Assembly: GCF_000003815.2 (NCBI RefSeq)
Contig: NC_049987.1
Location: forward strand, 20,966,187-21,030,186
Source of the DNA: Branchiostoma floridae
Taxonomy: Eukaryota; Chordata; Leptocardii; Amphioxiformes; Branchiostomatidae
Length of the DNA: 64,000 nucleotides
Direction of reading: 5' to 3'
The notes beneath the pieces are model-generated. The model searched no databases. It was given only the letters and a program-made list of their open reading frames with translations, and had not been told where the DNA came from. The position numbers were made by a program, and so were the translations under genes. Of the stretch, positions 35,701 through 44,261 are shown piece by piece (the stretch's first letter is position 1; each line of letters begins with the position of its first letter).

Positions 35701-36493
35701 GTCATCCCCCACCCCCTGTAGCCACTGACACGTCGTGCCTTCCTCAAAATCACACGGAAGAATGGCGAACACACCTAAGGCGGAACGAAAGAAAAACCGC
35801 ATCATTCATATTACTCAGAATGATGTTTATTGAAAACACATACACGAAGCTCAAGGCTAATTGCCAATCGACAATGAGCAATCACTATATACATGTACGT
35901 ATATGGTAACACAGGATGAAGATATGGTAAATCACACTGTACATATCGAAGAGGCCTGCAAAATCCGCAGAAAGTTCCGTGTGTTTACTGACGTAAAGAA
36001 AACTAAACCCTGTCAACGCCCGAAAACCCACTCATCCAAGGAAAATTAAGACAATTCGTCTCACACAGACAGCTTTAAAAAAAGAGAGGTCAAAAAGTTA
36101 GATTGTAGTTCTCAGTAGTCCATATTAGAACAGTCACTTGTTCCCACTTGTCACCATTGTTATCTATCAAGTCTTTTATTTTCCATATACTGTATGTTTC
36201 ATGTTGCAATTAATGAACTCTCAGTCAGTATGGGAAGAGCATTAACGTCCTCTATTCACTAAGCAACGACCTGTTTTCAAGTTAACGATTTAAGAACTAT
36301 TAATGGTATGGACATTAAGATGTCTTTCATGATATCTCTACCAAACATGGCGATTGCTATTGCAGAGAGATATGCCCTCTCGCAGCGTCGTTAAAAAACA
36401 GTAGAAACACTTACTGATATTGGTCGACACAGACTGGCTCAAGCCTTGACCCCGCTCTCCTACGATGATAAGAGCCACCATTAAGCCTAACAT
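26332..36493 (-). CDS. single-pass membrane receptor: MAM-SRCR-LDLa-MAM-LDLa-MAM-TM-U-box
   Basis: Complete 20-exon gene encoding 939 aa; exon lengths sum to 2820 nt in frame. Exons in coding order: 36493-36415, 35774-35625, 35083-34977, 34620-34450, 33677-33593, 33252-32938, 32593-32474, 32158-32027, 31772-31675, 31099-30941, 30845-30761, 30491-30360, 29192-29049, 28396-28296, 28079-27912, 27777-27693, 27501-27388, 27250-27121, 26897-26836, 26714-26332. A signal peptide is followed by three MAM domains, each built from four exons of similar size, with one SRCR and two LDLa modules between them. A Thr-rich stalk, one hydrophobic helix and a cytosolic tail with a U-box come next. Extracellular modules of these types bind proteins or polyanions; a U-box recruits E2 enzymes. 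The inferred role is a surface receptor coupled to ubiquitination. The 31099-30941 exon uses a GC donor. I know no named ortholog. Confidence 0.87.
27121..27250 (-). other. transmembrane exon
   Basis: Encodes [20 protein letters not shown] then [10 protein letters not shown], a single hydrophobic helix of about 24 residues followed by a basic stop-transfer segment. This puts the MAM side outside and the U-box inside. The exon is entered in phase 1 and left in phase 2. Confidence 0.9.
27388..27501 (-). other. Thr-rich juxtamembrane stalk exon
   Basis: A phase 1-1 exon encoding a segment with TTTTDRN and TTTTFDLM runs, rich in Thr and likely O-glycosylated, between the third MAM domain and the membrane helix. 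Confidence 0.8.
27693..29192 (-). other. third MAM domain (4 exons: 144, 101, 168, 85 nt)
   Basis: Begins [12 protein letters not shown], continues with [18 protein letters not shown] and [13 protein letters not shown]. This is the usual MAM pattern of an acidic CDFE start, a central F.YH.G strand and the closing DDI.....C. Confidence 0.88.
29334..30211. mobile_element. inverted-repeat transposon with internal TTCGCAACAA units, 878 bp
   Basis: The left arm (29334-29529) and right arm (30034-30211) are inverted copies starting CGGTAACAGGCTGTTTCGCA and CGGTTACAGGTTGTTTCGCA. Within each arm the motif TTCGCAACAAGG recurs about every 22 bases, 5-6 times. The GC-rich centre has a second repeat pair, GGGCTCTCATCGGGTAAATG at about 29565 and 29798 with downstream GCTTAGCAGATCCGCGCATT. 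Flanks TTCATA and TTTATA may be an imperfect target duplication. No coding capacity. It sits in the intron between LDLa 2 and MAM 3. Confidence 0.75.
30360..30491 (-). other. second LDLa module
   Basis: A phase 1-1 exon with six cysteines and the calcium-site signature [16 protein letters not shown]. Confidence 0.9.
30761..32158 (-). other. second MAM domain (4 exons: 132, 98, 159, 85 nt)
   Basis: Starts [14 protein letters not shown], then [25 protein letters not shown] and IYIEGEVG...[14 protein letters not shown]. The exon ending at 30941 (minus) is followed by GCAAGT instead of GT, an apparent GC-AG intron. Confidence 0.88.
31164..31560 (-). mobile_element. tRNA-derived SINE with 7-bp target duplication
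   Basis: Read on the minus strand it begins with a tRNA-like head: box A region GTGGCGCAGTGGCAGCGTG, a CTCGCGATCGAGAGG stem and a box B-like GAGTTAGAATCC. A body follows containing CACGTTAAAGAACCCACCAC. The direct repeat TCGTGCT flanks it at 31157-31163 and 31561-31567, as expected for LINE-mediated insertion. Located in the intron between exons encoding the second MAM domain. Confidence 0.72.
32474..32593 (-). other. first LDLa module
   Basis: A phase 1-1 exon with six cysteines ending [16 protein letters not shown], a normal LDL-receptor class A calcium-binding pattern. Confidence 0.9.
32807..32838. repeat. (AATC)n microsatellite
   Basis: Seven consecutive AATC units in the intron after the SRCR exon. 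Confidence 0.9.
32938..33252 (-). other. SRCR domain
   Basis: A single phase 1-1 exon of 315 nt: [56 protein letters not shown] and DVSVEC. It is full length for a scavenger-receptor cysteine-rich domain and has the typical WGTVC and DV.C...E..L..C motifs. Confidence 0.92.
33305..33535. repeat. hairpin-rich intronic segment
   Basis: Contains GGCAGAATT...AATTCTGCC and GATTGGAGTC...GACTCCAAT inverted pairs plus repeated GGCAGAATNGGCGA words. It is GC-richer than its surroundings and non-coding. Possibly a small transposon copy with unclear borders. Confidence 0.4.
33593..35774 (-). other. first MAM domain (4 exons: 150, 107, 171, 85 nt)
   Basis: Starts [15 protein letters not shown] and contains [50 protein letters not shown] and [14 protein letters not shown]. 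The four-exon pattern matches the other two MAM domains of the gene, as expected from internal duplication or module shuffling. Confidence 0.9.
34775..34786. repeat. poly(G) tract
   Basis: A run of G in an intron of the first MAM domain. Similar homopolymer runs lie at 17709-17725 (C), 44882-44894 (G) and 53236-53250 (C). Confidence 0.7.
36415..36493 (-). other. signal-peptide exon of the MAM/U-box receptor
   Basis: ATG at 36493-36491 opens a segment with the hydrophobic core [11 protein letters not shown] and a likely cleavage region before GLSQSVS. The exon ends in phase 1 (donor GTAAGT), which matches the first MAM exon. A second in-frame Met follows four codons later. Confidence 0.8.
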
Positions 36494-37611
36494 AGCTGCA
36501 AGTGGCTGAGAAGGCCCGTATATACAAGTTCTGACATCAATCGCTCAGGCGATAGTCTGTGAACCCTGCCCTCTCGTAGCCGCGTCGAATTTGCCGATTT
36601 TATGTCACGCTCAGTTGCATGGCCATGGTAGGAGGACCGCATTGACGTAATGCAAAGTTCTTGATATGTGCACAAGAAAGCGGTATGTTATTGAAGAACC
36701 ACCTGAAAGGAGAACCATCTGCCTTATGTTGCGCAAATTTGCACATTGGTTTCAAATATCGTGTTCAGCTGGAGGTCAATATACAATTCCTCTACTAGGC
36801 AACCATTACAAACATTAGGTAGAATGTCGCTGATGTGAACTTTTTTTGGTATTTTTAGTGTTTGACATCATCGCAGAAAGGTGAGAGTGGAGATACATCA
36901 ATGCAGAACAAAGACCCAATATTTGCAGTCCGCTTATATTTGCTATGCATCTCCCCTGATGCCCGCGGCTGATTGATTGATTGATTGATTTATATTTGCT
37001 CGTTTTTTAGCATATTCTTGCAATATGTATTCCGCTGTCGCACTTTGAGCAGCTAATTTTCTCGCATTGATATCCCTGTCACCTCACCCAGATGAAAACA
37101 TTGACTGAAGATGGAAAACAGGGACCTTCAGTAATTGGTAGATGAAAACAACCTTGACGGTTGGTAAATGTTTTTGCCACGGTCGACTGACGATGTCATC
37201 TAAAGCTATTGACGCCATCACGTATCCACCAATTTCAAATGCACTTTTTGACGCTACGACGGGCCTTAATAAAAGCAAAAGGCTATGAGGAAGTAAAAAC
37301 AGCAAAAAATACACACACGCTGTATTGAACAACTGCCAATTACCTATCATGCGATACAGCTTGAATAGACAAAATTACATGCCGTGGTTCCAAGCTTGCA
37401 TGCCTTAACTTTATCTTTGTCAAGGATAAAACATTAACGCTGTTTATCTTACCAAGGCAGTACTGAAGAGATGCATTTAAGCAGGTGTTAATTACGTGTG
37501 CATGGAAACCGTCAACTATACAATACAAAGTCAGGTGAACAGAAAAACAGATTACATCATCAACGAAAGAGAAGGCATTCTGTAGTTATTTTGACTGAGT
37601 TTAGGACCAAG
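36494..37611. promoter_or_regulatory. divergent intergenic region between the U-box receptor and the CILP-like gene
   Basis: About 1.1 kb separates the two start codons, which point away from each other, so promoters and 5' UTRs of both genes must lie here or overlap. A (GATT)n run sits near 36970. No clear TATA box could be assigned. Regulatory role inferred from layout. Confidence 0.45.
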
Positions 37612-40600
37612 ATGGAAATGTACAGTACGGACGACATCAGGCTCTCATTTGAGAGCAAGAGGCCGTCGAACCGACGTTACAAGCCGTCAAATCGACGTTA
37701 CAAGACGTCTGCCCGTCGCCCCGTAAGAAAACCCTGGACGAAAAGTCCTGCCTTCATTTCTGCCGTGATTTTCGCGTCTCTTGCTGTGGGAGGGATGGTG
37801 GTCGGGGTGCTGGTGGTGACGGGCGTGATCAACACAGCAGGTACGTAACATGTGCTGAAACTAGTAAACTTTTAAGGGTTTGATAAATCTTTAGATTATA
37901 GCCTTGCCTTGGCGAGACACTCTCCGTATTGTTGTAATAGACTTGAAAGAACAGTGTGCCAAGGTGTGCTATAGATACAGACAAAAATCACTCTGATACC
38001 CAGCTCTTATCACCATACAATGTTAGGAAATTAGTAAAAATCTAAGATAGATTGTAGTACTACATTGTTTGCCTAATTGTTAAGCAACGAGGCATCGTAT
38101 ATTCTTGTATTCTTATATCGACAAAGGCTTCATCCGATTTAGACCTCATCGTAATTCTTTTAGTGACATTACAATGATAAAACTCATGAATTAGGCACGC
38201 TACATAAAACACATATTTTCCACGATGTTATCTAGGGTTCCTGCCTTCTACGAATGATGACTTACACGGCATCGAATCAACACCAAAGCAGCCGACCACG
38301 CCAGGGACAAGTCGCCAGCGGCCGACCACGCCAGGGACAAGTCGCCAGCGGCCGACCACGCCAGGGACAAGTCGCCAGCCGACCACCCCAGAGACAAGTC
38401 GCCAGCCGACCACGCCAGAGACAAGTCGCCAGCCGACCACGCCAGAGACAAGTCGCCAGCTGACAACGCCAGAGACAAGTCGCCAGCCGACCACGCCAGA
38501 GACAAGTCGCCAGCCGACAACGCCAGAGACAAGTCGCCAGCCGACCCCGCCAGAGACAAGTCAGCATATAACAACCCCGGGTACAAGTCAGCGTCCCACC
38601 ACTCCAGAGACAAGTCACCAGCCGACCCCGCCAGAGACAAGTCACCAGCCGACCCCGCCAGAGACAAGTCACCAGCCGACCACGCCAGAGAAAAGTCAGC
38701 GTCCGACGACCCCAGTGACAGATCAGCACACCACAACCCCAGGTACAAGTCAGCGTCCCACCACTCCAGAGAGAACTCAGCCTCCGACAACCCCGCTGAG
38801 AACTCAGCCTCCGACAACCTCACTGAGAACTCAGCCTCCGACAACCCCAGAAACAGGACAGCAACCGACCAGCCCAGCAGCAACACTCACAACTCTGCAC
38901 GTCCAAGTGACAACTAGAAGCATTAGTACGGTCGGCTCTGACAGTACGACTATTACAGCACAACCCACAACCTCTCGCCCTAGAACCACAACGCAAGTGG
39001 GAACAACAGCACCACTGTCAACGGAAGGTAACAGCATAATAGGTGAGTGATATACAGAAATCTCAACTATTCCATTCTGCAACGTAATAACACTGAAGAC
39101 ACAAAACGGCTGGAACTCGTCTGAAGCGCGTCTGATGCACGTCTATCAAGCAGATGTAGAAGCGCACAATGTCCTTTGTGACACTGCTAAAATAATTTAC
39201 TACCATCTTCAGTACAGCGCCATGTTGTTATTGGCTTAAAGCAAATAAAGGATATGAAATATTAGGATCGTTCAGATATATTTTCCTTCAGACTGGAAAA
39301 TGCTGCCTACAATCGATTGTTTCATAAATGCCATATGCGTTGGCATTGGTGTTCTGAAAGATTTATCCTAGGTGACATGCTAAAAAGAGCTATTATTGAT
39401 TGCAGTCATTTCGGTATGTGTATGATAACCAAAGTACATCTAATGAGAATTACTATTGCTCCATTAGTATATTTCCATTTTGTCTCTAACAGTACGCAAT
39501 TGTTGATTTACCCAATTAACGGGCTACAGTGTCGGCCGTTCATTTTTGGCGAAGTAATAATGCTCTTATCATACAAGACCCTTTTCTGATAAATTTGGCA
39601 TCATAAAAACATAGATGGAGGTTGGACAACTTGGGCGTCATGGCAAGCTTGTGACGTCACCTGTGGCGGCGGCGTACAGCGCAGGACTCGGGCGTGCACC
39701 AACCCTCCTCCGGCGAACGGGGGGCTTCACTGTGCCGGCCGAGACGTGCAGAGCAAGACCTGTAGCGACTGGGAGTGCCCTGGTTAGTATAGGACCTTGT
39801 TCCATAAGATATTTATCAATTATTTGTTGCTGAAGTCTTGGCTGAAGTACGGTAAAAGATCTCAATGCTTTAAAGTAATGTTGTTATACTGTTTCAGACT
39901 GTCTCCGCGTGTGCACAGTCGGTACATTAAACCCCGCCTGCGATGCCTGCACCTGTGACAACCACGTGCTAGACGGCCACGTAACGGACACCAGAAACGC
40001 TCCACTCGATGCTGCTGATATCTACCTCGCCGAAAAGCCGTGGGAAGTTGCATCTACGACCAACTCAACAGGCCGCTTCAGTCTGGCCGGGGCTTGCTCC
40101 CAGGGCGTCCTCCTACTGGTCAAGAGAAGTGGCTACTTCGAGGAATACGCCAACTCAACTCAACTGGACAGCGAGACGTCTTCAGTTGCGATAAAGATGA
40201 GGGTCATGGGTGAGTTTATTTCCTTCTCTGACGGTAACCCTGTCATTATAGATACCTTCCTCTCTAAGAGGAAACAAGAAGAAAGGGATGGAACAAATAT
40301 CAGTTTGATAAATTTAACAGTAGGTTCTGGGGTTGTGTTTGGTCGAACAAGCGTGTCGAAAAACATTGCCAGACGCACTACCTGCCGCGGTCTCCACTAA
40401 GTCTTTCCCCGCACTATTCATATCTGGAACGCCCTACCAGAAGACACGGGGTCCAGTTCCCGTCTCTAGCCACCTTCGTCTCGAGGATATCCAGTCCAGC
40501 TTAAACCCAACCTAATGCTTAGCGACCTTTGACCGATACAGGTCAGTTATTGTCGGTTCTTCGGAAGATGGACATGAAACATGTAAGCTTTTCTATTCCC

Positions 40601-43600
40601 TCTAATTCAGAGCCTCCGATCATAGACGAAAATCCGGTAGGAAAAGTTCGGCTTGTCGGACAAGACGTGACGTTCTGTTGCAGGGCCCATGGAACACCGA
40701 TGCCTTCTTCCTATGAATGGTGAGTCCTTCCCTCACGACATCACTATGTACAAAAGACCCTTACTTTATTAAGTAGTTATTGTGAGAACACGAACGTTAT
40801 GACATGTATCACTTTAATTTCACTGATATGGTACATCTATCTACAATGAACAACCGAATTAGAATTTCAAGGCAGTTACGTATACAGCGTATTTTACAAC
40901 AATACAGAAGTCAACATCAATAGGTTCCATACCCGAAAGAGTGTCGACTGTGCACATGTACTTTTTGTCTTTGGTGGTTGAGCGATGCACGTAATCTTCA
41001 AAGGCGTCTTTTCAATTTAGTGTTTAACCGGTTAGACACTCTGGCAGTTGGCAAATTGTCCTCGTCAGACTCGTCTGGCATTGAAGGAAAATATTGTATG
41101 AAGGACCCGAAGGTGATTAAGCCTGACCTGTTAAGATCTCAAAGGGACTCCGCCTACTTGTGGCAGCCGTGGGACTATGCAAATTGACAATCCGTCAGAA
41201 AGCAACCCCTATGGGAGTAATCTATGACCCTACAATACAACTGTTGTCTCCAAACCCTTTTCAATTACATGCATATCGTCGTCGGCCACATGATGTTTTC
41301 CTTTAAATGTGTTGCTACATGTGGAATCTACAATTTCTGCACAGGTTCAAAGATGACAGGCTACTGGACGATGACGTGTACCAGTACAACGAGACCCTGA
41401 CTCTGTACGACCTACGGGTCAATGACACAGGAACTTACAAGTGCCGGGCCAACAGTGAGGCGGGCGCAAAGTACTCAACAGGGGCCTTGCTTACCGTATA
41501 TGGTAAGTTACTTCATTCTATCATGCAATTTACTAGATACTCACAGCATTGGTTTAATGGTTGGGTGGTTCATAAAATATATGCTGGATGGTAAAATAGC
41601 TAGGCAGCAAACATTGTAAAGTAAGTGACATCGCCAAACTCTCTTTAAAGTAAGACACACGTGGACAGGAAAGACACAGTGTTGATCGTGCACACCCTCA
41701 TTTTCAACTGTATTGTTTTGGTAATACCCTGCGGACCAGCCGGGATCGGGCGGCTAGGACAGTTCGTTCGCTGGCCCAAGGCAGCCAGGCCCGCCGATCT
41801 GCTATTAGCGCCCCGGGGAGTTTAAGCCCGATAAGGTCCACCTGCAGCGAAAACACCTTCGGGCTTAAACTCCTCCGGAGCGCTAATGTGAGGTCAGGGG
41901 CTGACTGCCTTCGCTCCCCGAACAAAACTGGCTAGTTACCCGGTCCTGTCTGGCTCCCAGTGCATTTTGGTAACTGTTACCTTGCGTATGTTATTGCTTG
42001 GCAGCCTAACCTTCATCAATGCGTTTCGCCAATTAGTTAACGGGACAGCAATGTGCAACTCAACGCCCACCAGCAAGCTCATCGACCTTCCCGACGACTG
42101 TGTCCAGCACGACACCAACACGACCAAGTACGACATCGGGGCGTGCAGCAGGCAGAAGTGTGCGGGGGACCTGGGGGAGGACGACAAAAGTTGCCTGGAC
42201 ACCAGGAAGTTCTGCTGCATGTCTGTAGCAAGAGAAACTCGTACAGTACAGTGTAGTGATTATAGTTTGGATATTACGGTAACGACAAGTTGTGGGTGTG
42301 GGGAATGTGTAGAGCTAACGCAGAAAGTAAGTGGTCGAGCTTTTGGCATGAAGAATGGTACAGAGATACCGCTAGAGTATGGTGACATTATAATGGACGG
42401 TCAAATTCAGGGGCTTACTAGTCAGGCAGGTGAATTCGAGCTAAACGTACCACTTACAGTTGATCACGTCACTATCACATTTAAGGATTTTTATAAGAAG
42501 TTAGTCACGACTACGAAAGTGCTGCCCGTTCAGGAAGGCATTGAGCCGTACTACACAGTTAGGGTACAGGTCCGGCCACCAGCCTCCCCTCTTAACGCCT
42601 CAGAAACAAGCACCATAAGCCTTGGTACCCTAGCGGGCCAGCCAGCTTTAGCAGAAGTAGACATCCCCCCTAACTCTTTCTTCACCGAGAACGGTGATCC
42701 TTACACAGGCACAGTTCAGGCTAGTGTGGGTTTTATAGACCCCAGAAACCCTGACGACTTTGACGACATCCAGAGCGATCTGACCACAATAGATGAAGAG
42801 GGTACCCAACAAGCTTTGCGCACATTCGGCATGTTCTCCATGGACTTTGAAGATGACTCGGGAAACCCTGTAGTTATGGGAGGGAAGATGACAATGCACA
42901 TAGATCCTGAACAGATAAACATTAACCCCTTTGATGTTGACGAAAACGGAAACCTGAACACCAAGCTGTGGTCCATGAACCCCAGTTCTGGGGAGTGGGA
43001 GTTGGTGGGTAATTTGAGGGTGGGCACGGCGAGGAGGAGGAAACGGTCCCGGACGTTTTTTATCGGCGAATTTGAATATCGTGGGTACTCAATCAACTGT
43101 GACAAACGGGAGACAACGGATAGGAGATGTTGGGTGAAAGTCAGGGTTTACGATGATGAAAATGCCGCTAAGAATCCAACTGCTAGTGGGCAGAGGACAG
43201 GGGCACAGGTAACCGTTCTCACCATAGATACACCGGCTTCTACCACCAACTGGTGGGGTCGGAGGAGCGGTTTAAGTCGGTACCAGACTGTTACAGCAGG
43301 CGCTAACGGTGTGTGTATCGAGACCTTTTGTGAGCCTACCGGGACGGAGTTTAATGCATCTGTACATGTCAGTTATGGAAGCAACAACTACAAGGTCTTG
43401 CACATCGATGATCACCCGAATGTGATTAACTGGCCGACCAACCTTAAAAATAGTATTGAGCACACAAACAACCAAAGAACTGTCGTCTTTGACGCGTTCA
43501 AACCTATTACGAGCAATGGTCCCTTATACAAGTACGAAGACCAGTCTCTTTGTAATAATGCACCTATCGGAGATAACCACATTGCCGTCTATGACACAGA

Positions 43601-44261
43601 GTACCAACCTTATAGTTTCCCTCCTTACGAATTTAATGAGGATCAGTACAACGAAGACATCACCGCATTATCTTGGTACAACAGGGAAGATGGTCAGAAA
43701 AAGGTGTGCTTCATCAAAGTGAGGGTTCTCTTCTCGAACCCAAATAGCAAAGTAGAAATCCGTACAAAAAGTGAGGGAGGGGGAAACTACTCTCCAAACA
43801 GTGGGAAGTTGTATGGGATTCGGGAAGACCGAACACAGACAGACAGTGGGGACACCAGGTACGGGTTCACATGTGTTGAGTTTAAATGTCCTGGTCCGAT
43901 TATGACAAGCGGCCGTGGTTGTCCGTGTCCAGTAGAAGAAGCTGGGGTCCCACAGTCGGACAACATAAAGCTGACAGTGGTTGCTAAAAACCAAAACTGT
44001 CGGTACACGGGAATAGACACTGAGCTTTCTCCCTTTGTATCACCTCTAAGTACTTGGTTATGGTCATGGACGGATAGGAACAAAGTGGGATTTACAGTTC
44101 CCCTGGGAAACGACTTTGGCCGAAACTTCGGAATTTATACTTCAAATGGAATATATAAAACTGGATATGATTCCGCGTACAATCATTGTAAGACGGGTCA
44201 TGAATCTGGCACCCAAGGCACCATGGAAGATTGGGCTCTTGAATTTAGATGTTATATGTAA
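37612..44261 (+). CDS. CILP-like protein with N-terminal membrane anchor and mucin stalk
   Basis: Cartilage intermediate layer protein family; vertebrate CILPs are secreted matrix glycoproteins that bind growth factors. Exons: 37612-37840, 38236-39042, 39615-39782, 39898-40209, 40611-40719, 41345-41502, 42037-44261; about 1335 aa in frame. Order: basic cytosolic N-terminus with a repeated RPSNRRYK motif; hydrophobic helix FISAVIFASLAVGGMVVGVL with no cleavage site apparent, hence type II; Pro/Thr/Ser mucin repeats; TSP1; a CxxC/CarbD-like region (NHVLDGHVTDTRNAPLDAADI); an Ig domain (VTFCCRAHG...DTGTYKCRA); then the long CILP C-terminal exon with RRRKRSRTFFIGEFE. That site and the following RRCWVKVRVY match the furin-site region of CILP1/2. 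The WxxW domain of vertebrate CILP is not seen. An upstream in-frame ATG exists at 37498. The last acceptor could be 42049 instead of 42037; both keep the frame. Confidence 0.85.
38289..38880 (+). repeat. coding minisatellite, 27-bp unit (mucin-like repeats)
   Basis: Tandem units encoding QPTTPETSR or QPTTPGTSR-type nonapeptides, about 15 clear copies followed by degenerate TQPPTTPLR units. Rich in Thr, Ser and Pro and therefore probably O-glycosylated. The 27-base period also opens a long reading frame on the minus strand, which is an artefact. Confidence 0.9.
39615..39782 (+). other. TSP1 domain of the CILP-like protein
   Basis: A phase 1-1 exon: GGWTTWASWQACDVTCGGGV, then QRRTRACTNP and six cysteines, the WxxW...C.VTCG.G...R.R.C pattern of thrombospondin type 1 repeats. 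Confidence 0.93.
40365..40515 (+). mobile_element. CR1-like LINE 3' fragment
   Basis: One frame reads FPRTIHIWNALPEDTGSS, matching the near-terminal FFPRTI..WN.LP motif of many CR1/L2-type non-LTR reverse transcriptases. It is followed by a stop and a frame change. Short, decayed, in an intron of the CILP-like gene. Confidence 0.55.
41735..41940. repeat. imperfect palindromic element, about 200 bp
   Basis: ATTAGCGCCCCGGGGAGTTT plus AAGCCCG on the left pairs with an inverted copy, CGGGCTT and AAACTCCTCCGGAGCGCTAAT, on the right. Weaker inverted similarity extends outwards through TTCGTTCGCTGG...GGCAG. It lies immediately upstream of the last exon of the CILP-like gene and looks like a small foldback/MITE. 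Confidence 0.6.
43032..43046 (+). other. furin-type cleavage site in the CILP-like protein
   Basis: Encodes RRRKR followed by SRTFF, a consensus proprotein-convertase site at the position where vertebrate CILPs are cut into N- and C-terminal chains. Cleavage would release the C-terminal chain from the membrane-anchored half. Confidence 0.75.

Noticed and set aside
38248-38886. 212-codon minus-strand frame with repeated AGDLSLAWS-like units
   Set aside because: Antisense shadow of the 27-bp mucin repeat. The plus frame is tied by splice phase to the CILP-like gene.
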